64,000 nucleotides of DNA, from the NCBI GenBank assembly GCA_947311845.1, contig CAMZMU010000034.1:94491976-94555975 (forward strand), written 5' to 3'. Numbering within the stretch: position 1 is the first letter of the stretch; each line of letters starts with the position of its first letter. Below the pieces are notes generated by a model, which saw only the letters and a program-made list of their open reading frames with translations, ran no database searches and had not been told where the DNA came from. Below are positions 1-10,982 of the stretch, piece after piece. The stretch is from Poa pratensis (Eukaryota; Streptophyta; Magnoliopsida; Poales; Poaceae). A program made the translations under genes and the position numbers.

Positions 1-482
1 TTATTTTGAGTCATAGGAATCACCACACTATTAAGAGAAACTTGTGGGAATCTTTTTTGACATCCTTTTAGTTATTCTTTAAAGCAAAGGCTGATCAGGC
101 AGCTAGGATAAAACATGTGTTGGATAATTAAGCAACAAGCACTGGACAGCTCATAAATCCAGGGAAGTGCTCAAAATCATGTTTGGTGAGGCGTGCCTGC
201 AGGAAACAAGAGAGTAAATCAAGGAAAGTTTACAGGTTACACAGGAATCCTCAGAGTCCAAATTCCTGGGACTACCTATGCCAGATGGGAGAATAAACGA
301 AGGCAAGTTTCAAATTCTTCACTAAGAGGCATTTACAGCGGGGAGATAACCATGTATCACAGATTCACAAGCTGCGAAGGAAGTTTTAATCAAAGCGGTG
401 GCTCAAACCCTCCCCATTTATGTGATGGGTGTCTTTAAGCTCTACCCGTGGCGCATTCACTAGGCGAGTCACAGGGAACGAC
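1..482. other. no gene seen
   Basis: AT-moderate sequence downstream of the helicase stop codon. The short open frames here lack recognisable domains and splice context. It probably holds the 3' untranslated region and flank of the helicase gene, but no clear polyadenylation signal can be assigned. Confidence 0.4.
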
Positions 483-3400
483 CTAGCGCGTCATAGATAT
501 CGGCTTCACGACCCACTGGAGCACTCGGCGAGGAACGGCCGGAGAGACGCCGGTGCCACCGCCCCAATCGAAGAAGCACCGACGTTCCACGGCATCTTGG
601 ACCAGCTCTCCCCAGATCGAACCGCTGCTGCTTAGCGTAGCCGCGTTGCCCAGAACCCAAAGGCAGTGCCTGCAACCAAAAGAAGCAAAACGGTAGTACA
701 TTCGTCAAGTTCAGTCCGCCCCCTAGCTAGCGTAGCGTACCTTGCCCTCGTCAAGGCGACGTTGGCGCGTCGCCGGTTGGACAGGAAACCGATGGACCCT
801 GTGCCGTTGGACCTGACGGTCGATAGGATGATAACATCTTCTTCGCTGCCTTGAAACCCATCGACGGAGTTCACGCGAAGAACAAGGGGACGCATCTCCT
901 TCACGTCTCCTATCTTTCCCTGAATCGCCTCCACCTGGGCAGCGTACGGGCATATGACGCCCACACTAACCACTTGCCCCGCGCTGATGCAAGCTGAAAC
1001 GACGTGAATTTTCAGTGCAAAGATCAACAGCACTAACAGAAAACGGATTGATCGATCAGTTCAGGCAATGCAGATGCAGACGCACCGTACCGACCTTGTC
1101 TGAGACTACGGAGGATCTCCAGGATGGCGGCTACCTCGGCCATATTTCTCTTGCTGCGGCCACCATCTTCCCTGCCGTGGATGTTGATGAACGAGTATGG
1201 TCCGTACATTGCGCCTGGCAGGTAACTAGGCCCGTGCCCCACCTGCTTGACATTCGGGCCATCCAAGATTTGCTTGTCGTAGAAACTCAAGTTGGGGAAG
1301 ATGCTTATGGAAGGGTGCATCCTGTACTGCATGTCCAGAAGGTGCTTCTTGTGTCCCAGCAAACTGAATCTTTCAAACAGGCTCCTACCCAGCAACGCAT
1401 CATCTGAAACCTGCAAGAGATGAGATTGCTCAATTTGTCCAGATAATAGCTTTTTGTTGCTCAGGACAGTCAGTACACGTTCAGACGGTTCAGTGCAAAA
1501 GAAAGTACGTTTTCTCAAGACATATATAATTTGAAAGGAGAGTTCGTTCAACTGGACCTTGCTTTTGACGGTTGCTGGCAGCTGGCACTCATCACCGATA
1601 AGAACTGCATGCTTCAATCCGGAGACTTGCAACGGGATGAGGGATTCGCATTCCTTCAACTGTGCAGCCTCATCGATGAGAAGCAAATCCATCTTCTGCC
1701 CGTTCAGCTTAGCCGAGCCAGACACGGTGCAGAAAAGAAGGGACGCACTTCGATAGCAAAACTCCTTGATCATGAATTCCTGGCATGTCAGAGTAAGCTT
1801 CAGGTCCAGGTCTCGCATCAGAGACGTCGTGACTACTAGTATCGCAGCCATGTTTTGCTTCAGGGTGTGAACCATTTCTGAATTGCCCATCGCACCTGCT
1901 GAACCATCGCATTTCTCTTCAGTCCTAGGCATGAACACGCCCAGTACAATTTCATTCCCAACGCTCTTGTCACGGAGCAGCTTGCCCAAGTCGCCCAGCA
2001 TCTTATTGAGCGAACCAATGTTCTTACAATTCTTCTCCAGGATGATATCTCTAGGGACATGGGACGTGATTGTTCTAAAGCACCCACTAAGCTTCTGGGA
2101 GATCTCGTGGAGACTTGACCTGACGAAGGACGACTCGAGCAGCTTTGTGCCCTTTTTTCGCTTCCGTGCTTGCTGATACTGGTGCCTCAGTGTTTTCGGT
2201 TCGCCCAGAAAAACTTCCAGCGAACGGAGGCACGGCTTCCAACCCGTCACCGGCGAGAAGCACCAGCTTAGCCGCTCGACACGAGTGTCCAGGAATATCT
2301 CATCCAGTTCGTTGTCGATGGCCATGCGTTTTCTGTTGCCGAACAGCAGCAGATCGCCGTGGCACCCTCCGGTGCCGGCATGCTGCTTAATCAGCGCCAG
2401 GAGGCGGGAGGCGACCTGGCAGATGGCGGTGTTGGTCGGCGCGCACGTCAGGACCCGGCATTTGCTCTGGCTCTTCGTCGTCATCACCGCCAGCAAGAGC
2501 ACGCTGATGGTCTTTGTTTTGCCCGTCCCGGGCGGCCCCCAGATGAGGCTGAACTTGATGCTCGCGCCTCCGGACTGCACCGCCGAGACGCAGCTCACTA
2601 TGGCATCGGTCTGCGAGTCGTTGAGCCCAAACGCAGACAGCGTGTCAGCCGTTAGCAGAACGCCGGCGCCGCCGGGCAGGCAAGTGCCCTGCATGCCGAT
2701 CACGAGGATCAGTCATATTGCGACCTCCATGACCTTGGCTATAAAGGTGAGTTAATAGCATAAAACCACCACTTTAGAGGCCAAATTTACCATATGCCAC
2801 CACCTTTCCGTTTTCGGACATAAATCCACCATATGTTTTTAATTTTTTTACAGAAAACAATATATGCATGTGTCGTAGCAAAACTCATCATGTACATTAA
2901 AGATCGGACAAAAAGATCTTAAAAAAATAAAGATCACGGGCAGAACGCGTCAAGTATGCTCGCTTGAAAATATTAGAGATTAAAGTTTAGAATAAACAAT
3001 AAAACTAATAATCAATTTGGTTATCATACAACTCCATTTAAGACAGTTTTTTAGAAGCACTAAGTACAACACATCGAATATAGACAGAAAGAAGATTCTG
3101 ATTAGGCGGTGGATATAGACTAATACAACTCCTTTAATATATATATATATATATCAAAATCAGAATAAGAAAATTAGCAAACTGACTATGGTGAAAACAG
3201 TCCATATACGCGATCCACAATATCTAAATATGGATTTATTTATTTTGGAAATGAGCAGATGAATTTATATATAAATTTAACCTAAAAGTGAAAAATGTGG
3301 AACAAAAATAAAATTAAACATTGCTCACGTAAGTAGTTGGTTACCAGCTGCGTGGCGTCGCCGGCGAGAACCTTGACAAGGGCTGCATTCCTCTGGACGG

Positions 3401-4020
3401 CAGCTTCGTACTGGAGGCACCGCCAGATGCGTGCGTAGGGTATGAAGCTGAGCAAACTAACAAGGAAGGCGTAGCAGCCTAGGTCATCAATTCTCTTGGA
3501 CGCTCTGATCCTAAAGCGGCACCCCTGGACACCCTTGACGTGAGCGAGGCAGTAGGTGCTGCCGTCGGACGGCCGAAGCGGCATCGGCGCCCGTGAGAGC
3601 AGGACGATGTCGCCGATGCAGAGGGTACAAGCTCCACCGCCGATGGTGACGCGATAATTATACCTGCTGACACCCTTGGGAACCAGGTGAAGCATGGACC
3701 GTATCCGCGCGGGCTTGGAGCAATCCGTCTGTAGTTGGTCCAAGTTTGAGCTCATCTCTGCTCGGATCTCCTCCAGCAGCGGGAGCCTGAACGAATCCAG
3801 GTAGCTCTTCAGACCGAAGAACCTGTCAGGTATGGTGTTCACCTGCGAAAAACAAGGGTCCATCAGCTACGTACTCTCAGGATTCAGGATATGTGATCGA
3901 TCGAGATACCTTGTCCCGGAAGAGGTCCTGGTTCGCGACATCTTGGAGAGACCAAGAGAAGATGAGGTTCACGAGCTCGTCGTCCACCTGCCTCGCTAGC
4001 GCTCCTCCTTTCTTCCCCAT
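483..4020 (-). CDS. UPF1/SEN1-like superfamily 1 helicase, six exons
   Basis: The product is a P-loop superfamily 1 RNA/DNA helicase of the plant SEN1/MAGATAMA3-like group, expected to use ATP to remodel nucleic acids in the nucleus. Exons read on the minus strand are 4020-3910, 3842-3345, 2688-1558, 1410-1095, 993-741 and 669-483. All introns are GT-AG, and the phases join into 831 codons plus a stop. An N-terminal region resembling the family start ([17 protein letters not shown]) is followed by motif I GPPGTGKT near residue 254, motif II DEAA near 542, GDECQLPA near 568, [17 protein letters not shown] near 729 and VALTRAR near 765. All helicase motifs are intact, so it looks functional. 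The 656-bp intron 2 holds an AT dinucleotide run near 3137-3154 and, at about 2748, a GAGTTAATAGCA end resembling MULE termini. The GTAACC donor of intron 2 is the least certain junction; a nearby GTGAGC donor would put the wrong phase into exon 3. The substrate is unknown. Confidence 0.85.
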
Positions 4021-4152
4021 CGTCGCAATGTATTGGTCCACTCGATCTCCCCCATGCGTGCGTGCGTGTATGTGTATGTGTAATCATATTCCTTAGTCTG
4101 TAAGAATATGAACTGGCTCTCCGTACGCCAAGTACCTAGTATTGATTGATTG

Positions 4153-4262
4153 ATATGTGAGAAAGGAAGAAAAGGTGAGGAAAACTCCATGCATGTGAGA
4201 AAGGAAGAAAAGGTGAGGAAAGAGTGCTAGCTCCATGTCAGAAAAAGGAAGAAAAGGAGAAG
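4153..4262. repeat. GA-rich tandem repeat upstream of helicase
   Basis: About three copies of a unit of roughly 39 bases built on GTGAGAAAGGAAGAAAAGG, the first two nearly identical. It lies about 130-240 bp upstream of the helicase start codon, so it falls in the promoter or 5' leader. A GA-rich tract here could act as a promoter element, but this is only inference. Confidence 0.7.
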
Positions 4263-6480
4263 GATGCGTCGATGCCCTGTCCTTCTCAAAAAAGAGAGAG
4301 ACAAGGTTGCCGGAACAAGCTAGATGCGTTACGTACACAGAGGAATGGATCGGGAATAATTGGGGAGAGAGAGCAGGGGCGTAACGCAAAAAAAAGACAC
4401 CCCCAATGGTTCGCCCCCCCCCCCCCCTACAATTCTCTGTACGTAACTACTAGTCAAAACTACTGTGTACATGTGCTAATGGCCGTAAGTAATCCCTTGA
4501 TTAGCTTGATGTACTTCATACGGCTTAGATTACGGGGGGTGTTAGAGTTGTAAAACAATACGTACAAGGTATGGTGTAGTACACCGACCTTGATACGTTT
4601 CTTGATGTACAAGCCACGGTGGGGCTTTTCCACCTTATATAACATGGAACCGAGACCCCAACGGGTCATCGTTTTGCCCTACGCTAATAGTCTCAACCAG
4701 CTAGGACACCAGTGTCACATAAGTAACATCTGCTAACCAAAGTCGAACATGATGCTGAACAGAATGCTTCAAGTTTGCCATAAAGAATGGCTACATTAGC
4801 CAGCCATTGAGCATATATATCATGTTTAGTGGCAAAGAGGAAAACCTGCTACATTTATCATGTCATTGGCTTCAATGACAACATCAGAACAAACTGAAAC
4901 TCTAGCCTGTAGGGTAACAATCATATATCAATCTCTTGCAAAAAAACAATCATATAATAATCAATCTCATTAGAACTTATCAAGTCGTTGACCATAGGAT
5001 CACAAAAAAAATGGTGGAAAACCTCCTTGCAAAAATCTAAACTATCAAGGCCCTTTGCTAAAGCAGCTAATAAATGAGCATGTTGTTCAGAGGCTGTCAC
5101 TACTTTCGGAACCCGACACTCCTGAAATTGATTCATTACAGACTTCACGTCAAACAAAACCATACACATTGAAGGTAATTCAAGCCAGGATCCTTCAAAC
5201 CAGGTATTGTGGCAAGATTGTCATTCTCCAGAATGATAGATTGCAAAATTTAATCGTACAACCTATCAGCAAGCTATAGGTTCAGCCTATTCTGCAGTTC
5301 CGCAACCGGAATGAAGAAGCAGAAAAAATCACATGGCCTTGCTCAATCCTTCACCGGGTCGTCTCCACTTCTCAGTCACATCGTACATCATCATCTGCAA
5401 CTGTTTTCAGATAGAACATTTGAACTTAATTTGTTAGTGCCGAACTAATTATAAATGTGTTCATCTGATACGAAGCAGACTCCTACAAAATAGGTCTACA
5501 TCACTACACATCGTATTTCACTTAGTACTGTACTACTGTTACCTTACTGCGAGCAGATCAACACGGTTGCCACGTCTATCGCTTTTACAGGTAGTGGAGA
5601 TGGAGATGGAGATAAAATGCTTTCGGTTCCTTTGTCCATAAGAAAACTACGGCAGTGCTACAACAACCCAACAAAGGTTAGCAAAAGTAACCGATCAACA
5701 AATTTAGTTGCATTGAAATTTGACAAAAAAACTGCTAGACGAAATGAAAAAAGTAAGTTGATATGAACATAAGCAACATCTAGCTCTGGCTTGAGATCTC
5801 CAGGACTGCATAATTCTGAATCATAGTAGAGATAAAGTTACCTGAACTTATTAACTGAACTTCTGATTGGAAAATTTCCTCCTAGCTTTGCTGCCTTCTT
5901 CGCCTCCACCTGCGCACCAACCAGCTCACCCCCTCCTCGCTGGTGTACGGAGACGCTTCGCGCAGCCGGGCGAATAGCCCAGGTACTACACCTTTTCATG
6001 CTATTCACTGGAGAACGACGTCGTTGGTTGTAATAGCTCACATGCGACGTCTCATTGAGCTCAAATATCTTCCCTAACTAATTGCTCTTAATCGCAGTCA
6101 GTTAGGATTAAAGGGAGACGGATGGGACCCACAATTACCCACGTCAGCAACGACGACCGTTTAATCTCTTCCCCTGCGCGCGCTTTCTCTGCTTCTTCTT
6201 CTTCTCCGGCGACATCGACGCAGCGCGGCAACGCCGGCGAGGCAAAACATAAATAAATGAAGATAAAATAAGCCCGCGGGGCGCATATAGTAGATAAACT
6301 GCAGTACATTACATTAACATTACAGAAGCTCGTGGCTCATAGATTCAAAAGCCACACGGAGATGAACTGAAAATTAACAGGCGGGGACGTTCGCTGCTGC
6401 TCCTACCCCTAGCTACGACCCAAAATTGGGCTCACACCGGAGCCCCGGGGGTGTGGCAGCGGCAACGAGGCGGCGGCACC
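4263..6480. other. no gene seen; possible LTR fragment near 4548
   Basis: No open frame has recognisable domains. A 14-C run lies near 4414. From about 4548 a TGTTAGAGTTG start followed by a TATATAA box-like site near 4634 resembles the end of a copia-type LTR, but no partner, primer-binding site or target duplication was found. A segment near 6010-6050 shares the phrase GTAATAGCTCACATGCGACGT-like sequence, in inverse orientation, with 11240-11340, suggesting a dispersed repeat. Confidence 0.35.
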
Positions 6481-6488
6481 GCTCAGTC

Positions 6489-7050
6489 CTAGTCCTCGTC
6501 GGAGTCGAATAGCCCGGCCCCGTCGGAGTCCGAGCTGATGTCGATGACGTCGTGGAGGGAACTGTAAATCCCGACCTCGAGGCGGCGTTGGTCGAGCTCA
6601 ATCTCCATCTGACGGCGCTTCCTCCTCTGTGCTGCGCTGGAACACCTCCAAGGTGACCCAGGGCAGGTCCTCCTCGGAGACGAAGTCCCCGGGCAGGAGG
6701 GGGCGGCCGCTGCGCGGTGGGCGCTCCTGCTGCTCCTCCTCCTCCCTCTTCGGCGGCGGCAGCGGTGCCCGACCCCGAGCAATGGAGGAGCTCCCCGCAC
6801 CGGAAGAGCTTCCAGCCATCGCCATGCGGCGGTCGTACTCAGGCAGCTCGCGGCGCTCGTACGCAGGCGGAGGCCGCATTCCGAGGTTCGTCCACGCACG
6901 CGCGCCTCGCTTACGAGCGCCGTCGGAAGCGGCCACGGCCTTCCTAGCGGGGTCAGCCGGAACCCGCCTCTTCCCCTTCCGCTCCTCGTCGCCGTTGCCA
7001 CCGCCGGAATGGCCACCGCGGCCGGCGATTCGACCTCCCCTCCTAAACAT
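6489..7050 (-). pseudogene. frameshifted hypothetical protein with acidic SIM-like C-terminus
   Basis: I do not recognise the family. From ATG at 7050 a frame runs about 150 codons: Gly/Arg-rich N-terminus, then a segment ending LPWVTLEVFQRSTEEE. It stops at 6598. The neighbouring frame continues with EIELDQRRLEVG, SLHDVIDISSDSD and an acidic end, stopping at 6489. Codon choice and composition carry on smoothly, so a one-base shift in one original gene is the simplest reading. The hydrophobic VIDI core followed by Ser/Asp looks like a SUMO-interacting motif, which is inference. It could instead be two overlapping spurious frames in GC-rich DNA. No introns are evident. Confidence 0.4.
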
Positions 7051-7127
7051 CGGCGGGCGGCGGGGCTGGATCTACTGGCGTAGCTCGATTTGATCACCGG
7101 CGGCGAGCTAATGCGAGCGGCGGCGAG

Positions 7128-7375
7128 GGTGGGGAAATAGCTCGGGCACGACAGGGTGGGGAAATAGCTAGGGCACGACAGGGTTAGTGGATAAGAAGAG
7201 CAATAGCTAGGGCACGACAGGATTTGGGCCGTGGGCCGTCGAGTTTTCTGGGCCGTAGCCTATGCGCGTTTGAAATTAATAAAACACTGCAGCTAAAAAA
7301 AATTGTTGGGCCGTGGAGTTTGTTGGGCCGTGGCCTATGCGCGTTCGAAACACTGCAGCTAAAAAAATTCAACAG
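7128..7375. repeat. two short tandem repeat arrays
   Basis: Positions about 7128-7222 hold three copies of a 26-30 base unit containing AATAGCTAGGGCACGACAGG. Positions about 7225-7375 hold two copies of a roughly 95-base unit containing GGGCCGTGGCCTATGCGCG and ending in CACTGCAGCTAAAAAAA. They abut the 5' side of the frameshifted hypothetical gene. Confidence 0.7.
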
Positions 7376-7589
7376 CCTCCTCTCAAAAAAAAAAGAATCA
7401 ACAGCCAATCAGAGCGCAGAACTGGGACTGGCGCGGATCGGGGGGTTTCCTTCTAGAAGGCATGATCGGACGGCCAGGGTTAAATCACAGAAGCTTCGTA
7501 GGATTTTGTGTGGGTTGACCAACTAATTCAGAAAAAATTAAAATAATCACAGAACCTTCATTTTGGTGGGACTTAGAATGATCCAGGCT

Positions 7590-8700
7590 TATTTTTTCAT
7601 TTTCATGTTTAAAACTTGTTTAAATGTTGGTTTGACTTCAGTTTGGCCGAATTTGAAATAATCATAAAATATTCAAAAAAATGAAATTCCAGTGCACATG
7701 GTTTTTATATATAGAGTAGATGTGTAGGATAGTTATTTGGCTGATTTAGAGAAGGTGAAAAAAATCTTGCTTAGAAATGGAGCCGTTTACACTACCTTTA
7801 GAGCTCATTTGAACTCTCATGTGTGAAGAGAGGTGGTTTGAGATTTGCAACATGAAATTGTCCAAAACCTCACCAAACCTTCATTTTGGTGTGACTAAGA
7901 ATGATCCAGGCTTAGTTTTCCATTTTGGTGTGTAAAACTTGTTTAAATGCTGATTTGGCTTGAGTTTGGCCGAATTTGAAATATTCATGAAATATTCAAA
8001 AAACATCAAAAAAATGCAAATCCAGTGCGCATGGTCTTATTTTGTCATGTACTAACATCTCCAACTGATAAACAAGGTCTAGACACATATTAAACAAGAA
8101 ATGCTTCAATATGGTGTGAAATCACACATTTCAAACAATGAACTCTCATGTGCGAAGAGAGGTGGTTTGGGATTTGCAACATGAAATTTACAAAAAACTC
8201 ACCAAAGCTTCATTTTGGATTGACTAAGAAGGATCCAAGCTTGGTTTTTCATTTTCATGTTTAAAACTTGTTTAAATGCTGATTTGGCTTGAGTTTGGCC
8301 GAATTTGAAATATTCATGAAATATTCAAAAAACATCAAAAAAATGCAAATCCAGTGCACATGGTCTTATTTTGTCATGTACTAACATCTCCAACTGATAA
8401 ACAAGGTCTAGACACATATTAAACAAGAAATGCTTCAATATGGTGTGAAATCACACATTTCAAACAATGAACTCTCATGTGCGAAGAGAGGTGGTTTGGG
8501 ATTTGCAACATGAAATTTACAAAAAACTCACCAAAGCTTCATTTTGGATTGACTAAGAAGGATCCAAGCTTGGTTTTTCATTTTCATGTTTAAAACTTGT
8601 TCAAATGTTGGTCAAACTTAGGTTTGACCGAATTTGAAATAATCACAAAATATTCAAAAAACATCAAAAAAATGAAAATCCAGTGCACATATTCTTAGTT
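7590..8700. repeat. tandem repeat, period about 339 bp
   Basis: A unit with CTTGTTTAAATGCTGATTTG, CCGAATTTGAAATATTCATG and TTGTCATGTACTAACATCTC recurs at about 7940 and 8279 with almost no differences. A diverged copy starts near 7600 and a partial one near 8585. The near-identity of the two central copies means a recent local duplication. The block is non-coding and AT-rich, and looks like transposon subterminal sequence. Confidence 0.8.
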
Positions 8701-8951
8701 TGTCATGTACTAACAACTCCAACTGATAGACAAGGTCTAGATATAATTAAACAAGAAATGCTTCAATATGGTATGAAATCTCACATCTCAAACTAGGACT
8801 ATAGTTTGAGATGTGAGATTTCACACCATATTGAAGCATTTCTTGTTTAATATGTATGTAGACCTTGTTTATCAGTTGGAGCTGTTAGTACATGACAAAA
8901 TAAGACCATGTGCACTGGATTTGCATTTTTTTGATGTTTTTTGAATATTTT
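8647..8951. repeat. inverted repeat, arms about 149 bp
   Basis: The left arm 8647-8795 belongs to the last tandem unit. The right arm 8803-8951 is its reverse complement with scattered differences, around a short centre near 8796-8802. The arms contain TTGTCATGTACTAACA and its complement. The structure would extrude as a long hairpin and marks a head-to-head junction of two repeat units. Confidence 0.8.
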
Positions 8952-9355
8952 AAACAAGTTTATCAAACCAACTTTTAAACAAGTTTTGAGTTAAAAATTG
9001 GTCTAGGACACTATATTAGTGCAATAGATGTTAACCCTAGAGTTTGAGATCATTTGGAGAATGTCGAAAAAATGACAGGATTAGAAATGGGGCTGTTTGG
9101 GCTACCTTTGGGGCTCTTTTGTAGCTCATTTTGGAGAACCGATTAGAAAAATGACAGGATTAGAAATGGGGATGACCAAGTTAGATCGAAATCATTGCAA
9201 CATCCAAGTCTAGCACAAATAACATGTACATTTCAATTTTGGTTCATAGTTGAATTCAAATATTCATAAATTAGCACAAAAGAATCAAAATATAAAAAAA
9301 ATAAAAAATTCAAAAGAATTTGTCCAAGTGCAATATTTTAATGGATGGGACAACC

Positions 9356-9385
9356 CACTATTATAGAAATCTTTCTATAATAGTG
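9356..9385. repeat. perfect 30-bp palindrome with CACTA-like ends
   Basis: CACTATTATAGAAA is followed by TC and then its exact reverse complement ending TATAATAGTG. The outer bases CACTA...TAGTG match the termini of CACTA transposons in this window. No 3-bp target duplication is seen around it. It could be a collapsed head-to-head pair of CACTA ends. Confidence 0.75.
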
Positions 9386-9440
9386 AGATGCCCGACCCAC
9401 TAAGCTACTGGACTAGGACATATAATGTGCAACACCTAAA

Positions 9441-9510
9441 TTGCGAGCAAGGGGACTCGAACTTAGGTGGGCAAAGGGAGCATCAACCCTTTGCCACTAG
9501 GCTATGCCTC
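9441..9510 (-). ncRNA. degenerate tRNA-like sequence (Pol III A and B boxes)
   Basis: On the minus strand, TAGCCTAGTGG near 9505 fits a Pol III A box and AGTTCGAGTCC near 9462 fits a B box, spaced as in a tRNA. The acceptor arms pair only over about three bases, so it is unlikely to be a working tRNA. It could be a SINE remnant or tRNA relic inside the repeat block. Confidence 0.4.
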
Positions 9511-9790
9511 TGTTTGCGACAAATCTACCACCATTAGAAGGTTAATATTTACAAATGAAATCCTCCTCATTGCAACATCCAAGCCTAGCACAAATAACAT
9601 GTACATTTGAATTGTAGTTCAAATTTGAATTCAAAAATTAGTATGAAATCATTGCAACATCCAAGCCTAGCACAAATAACATGTACATTTGAATTGTAGT
9701 TCAAATTTGAATTCAAAAATTAGTATGAAATCATTGCAACATCCAAGCCTAGCACAAATAACATGTACATTTCGATTTTGGTAATAGTTA

Positions 9791-10307
9791 CAAATGTTTA
9801 CATTTTCATAACACTAGCAATATTTACATTTTGGTAAGTTAAATAAAAAATTAAAGCATTTTGTCTATAGATGACATAAGCCTCTACCTAGTTGACAATG
9901 TTTCAACTCTTTCAACTTGTTTTCAATCCGACGGCGTGCGAATGCCACAATCGGGCGTGTCCAGAGCGCGCTCCCAAAGGTGTTCGACAGTGTGCATGCC
10001 ACAATCTGACGGCGTGTGAATGCCACAAGGAACACAAAAACAAGGAACACAATAATTTACCTTTTGTTTACAAGGTTTCACCTACAAAAACAAGGTTTCA
10101 CCTACCGGAACGTGCCACGGCACGTCCAGAGCACGTCCAGGGCACGTCCAGAGCACGGCCATTTCACAAAAGAACTCCCACACACGCTCCCAGCGCTGGG
10201 CAAACACTGCCTGAAATGGTTTCAGGCACCTAACAAAATTCACTACACTAGTTATCTACAGAATGCAGCACGATCTTCCCTCCGCCATGGCTCTGCAGCA
10301 CAATCTT
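9791..10307. other. no gene seen; short GC-rich direct repeats
   Basis: AT-rich to 9890, then mixed sequence. Around 10105-10160 the phrase GCACGTCCAGAGCACGTCCA is repeated in tandem. Open frames here have no recognisable domains. Confidence 0.4.
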
Positions 10308-10982
10308 CTAGCTCGATTTCATCTCGCAGAGGATATCGGAGCAGAACAATCTATCCGCCGCCATCCCGGCAACTAGGCTGAAAGCCTCTAGGCTCAACGC
10401 GGCATCGAAGTCCATGCTCGGGGATGAGCTTGCTGAACTGCTGCTCGATGAGCTCCCGCCCGAGCTGCTCTCGTCGCCCGCAGCACCGCCCGAGCTGCTG
10501 TCGTCGAACGCAGCAATTTTGCGCATCGCGGCAAACCTCTGCCTCGTCATCGGCGGCGAATCACCGCCGAGCGGAAAACCCTTGGAGCTGTAGTAGCCGT
10601 GACGCTTCCACGCCTTCTTCAGTACCTGCTGGACTGAAATCCGGTAGGGTCGCTTGCCGTCGAGATAGATGGAGCCCCTCGCCGCTGCACGAGACACAAA
10701 TCGGGCCGCCGGTCGCCTCTGCGACCGTGTACCCGCACCGCCCCCCCATCCTCCATCCTCCCTCGCCGCTCCCTCGACGCAGCACCCCAAGCCTTGCGTC
10801 GCCGCCAGCTTGCTCGACTCCGGGTGCCGCTGCTGGACTCGCGCGGCCGCTCTTCCCTCCGCCGCAGGACTCGCCGCCAGCTTGCTCGACTCCATTGCCG
10901 GTGCTCCAGTCGCCCGCCCCCTCGCCGCAGCTTTACTCGCCCGCTCCATTCCCGCAGCTCGAATCGCCCGCTTCTTTGCCAC
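10308..10982 (-). CDS. hypothetical protein, 224 codons, Ser-rich
   Basis: A single uninterrupted frame from ATG at 10982. It has an Ala/Arg-rich N-terminal half, a central basic segment (GKRPYRISVQQVLKKAWKR), a Ser/Gly tract near residues 160-195 and a mixed C-terminus. I do not recognise a family. The N-terminal half also reads open on the opposite strand because of high GC, so its true start may be further in. The central basic segment and the polyserine tract look more protein-like than the flanks. It may be a real small gene or a repeat-borne frame. Confidence 0.3.
   Translation of the reverse strand: MAKKRAIRAAGMERASKAAARGRATGAPAMESSKLAASPAAEGRAAARVQQRHPESSKLAATQGLGCCVEGAAREDGGWGGGAGTRSQRRPAARFVSRAAARGSIYLDGKRPYRISVQQVLKKAWKRHGYYSSKGFPLGGDSPPMTRQRFAAMRKIAAFDDSSSGGAAGDESSSGGSSSSSSSASSSPSMDFDAALSLEAFSLVAGMAADRLFCSDILCEMKSS

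Larger units (their letters stand above)
9191..9790. repeat. tandem repeat of about 80 bp
   Basis: The phrase CATTGCAACATCCAAGCCTA followed by GCACAAATAACATGTACATT recurs at about 9191, 9572, 9652 and 9732. The last three copies are in tandem and nearly identical, and the first is separated by the palindrome and tRNA-like segment. The repeat is non-coding and AT-rich. Confidence 0.75.

Noticed and set aside
4548..4700. Possible copia LTR
   Set aside because: Only a TG-start and a TATA-like site are seen. No primer-binding site, partner LTR or target repeat could be found, so it is mentioned only in the region note.
5055..5279. 74-codon frame in the 4.3-6.5 kb gap
   Set aside because: Ordinary AT-rich sequence with no conserved motif and no splice sites of a larger gene.
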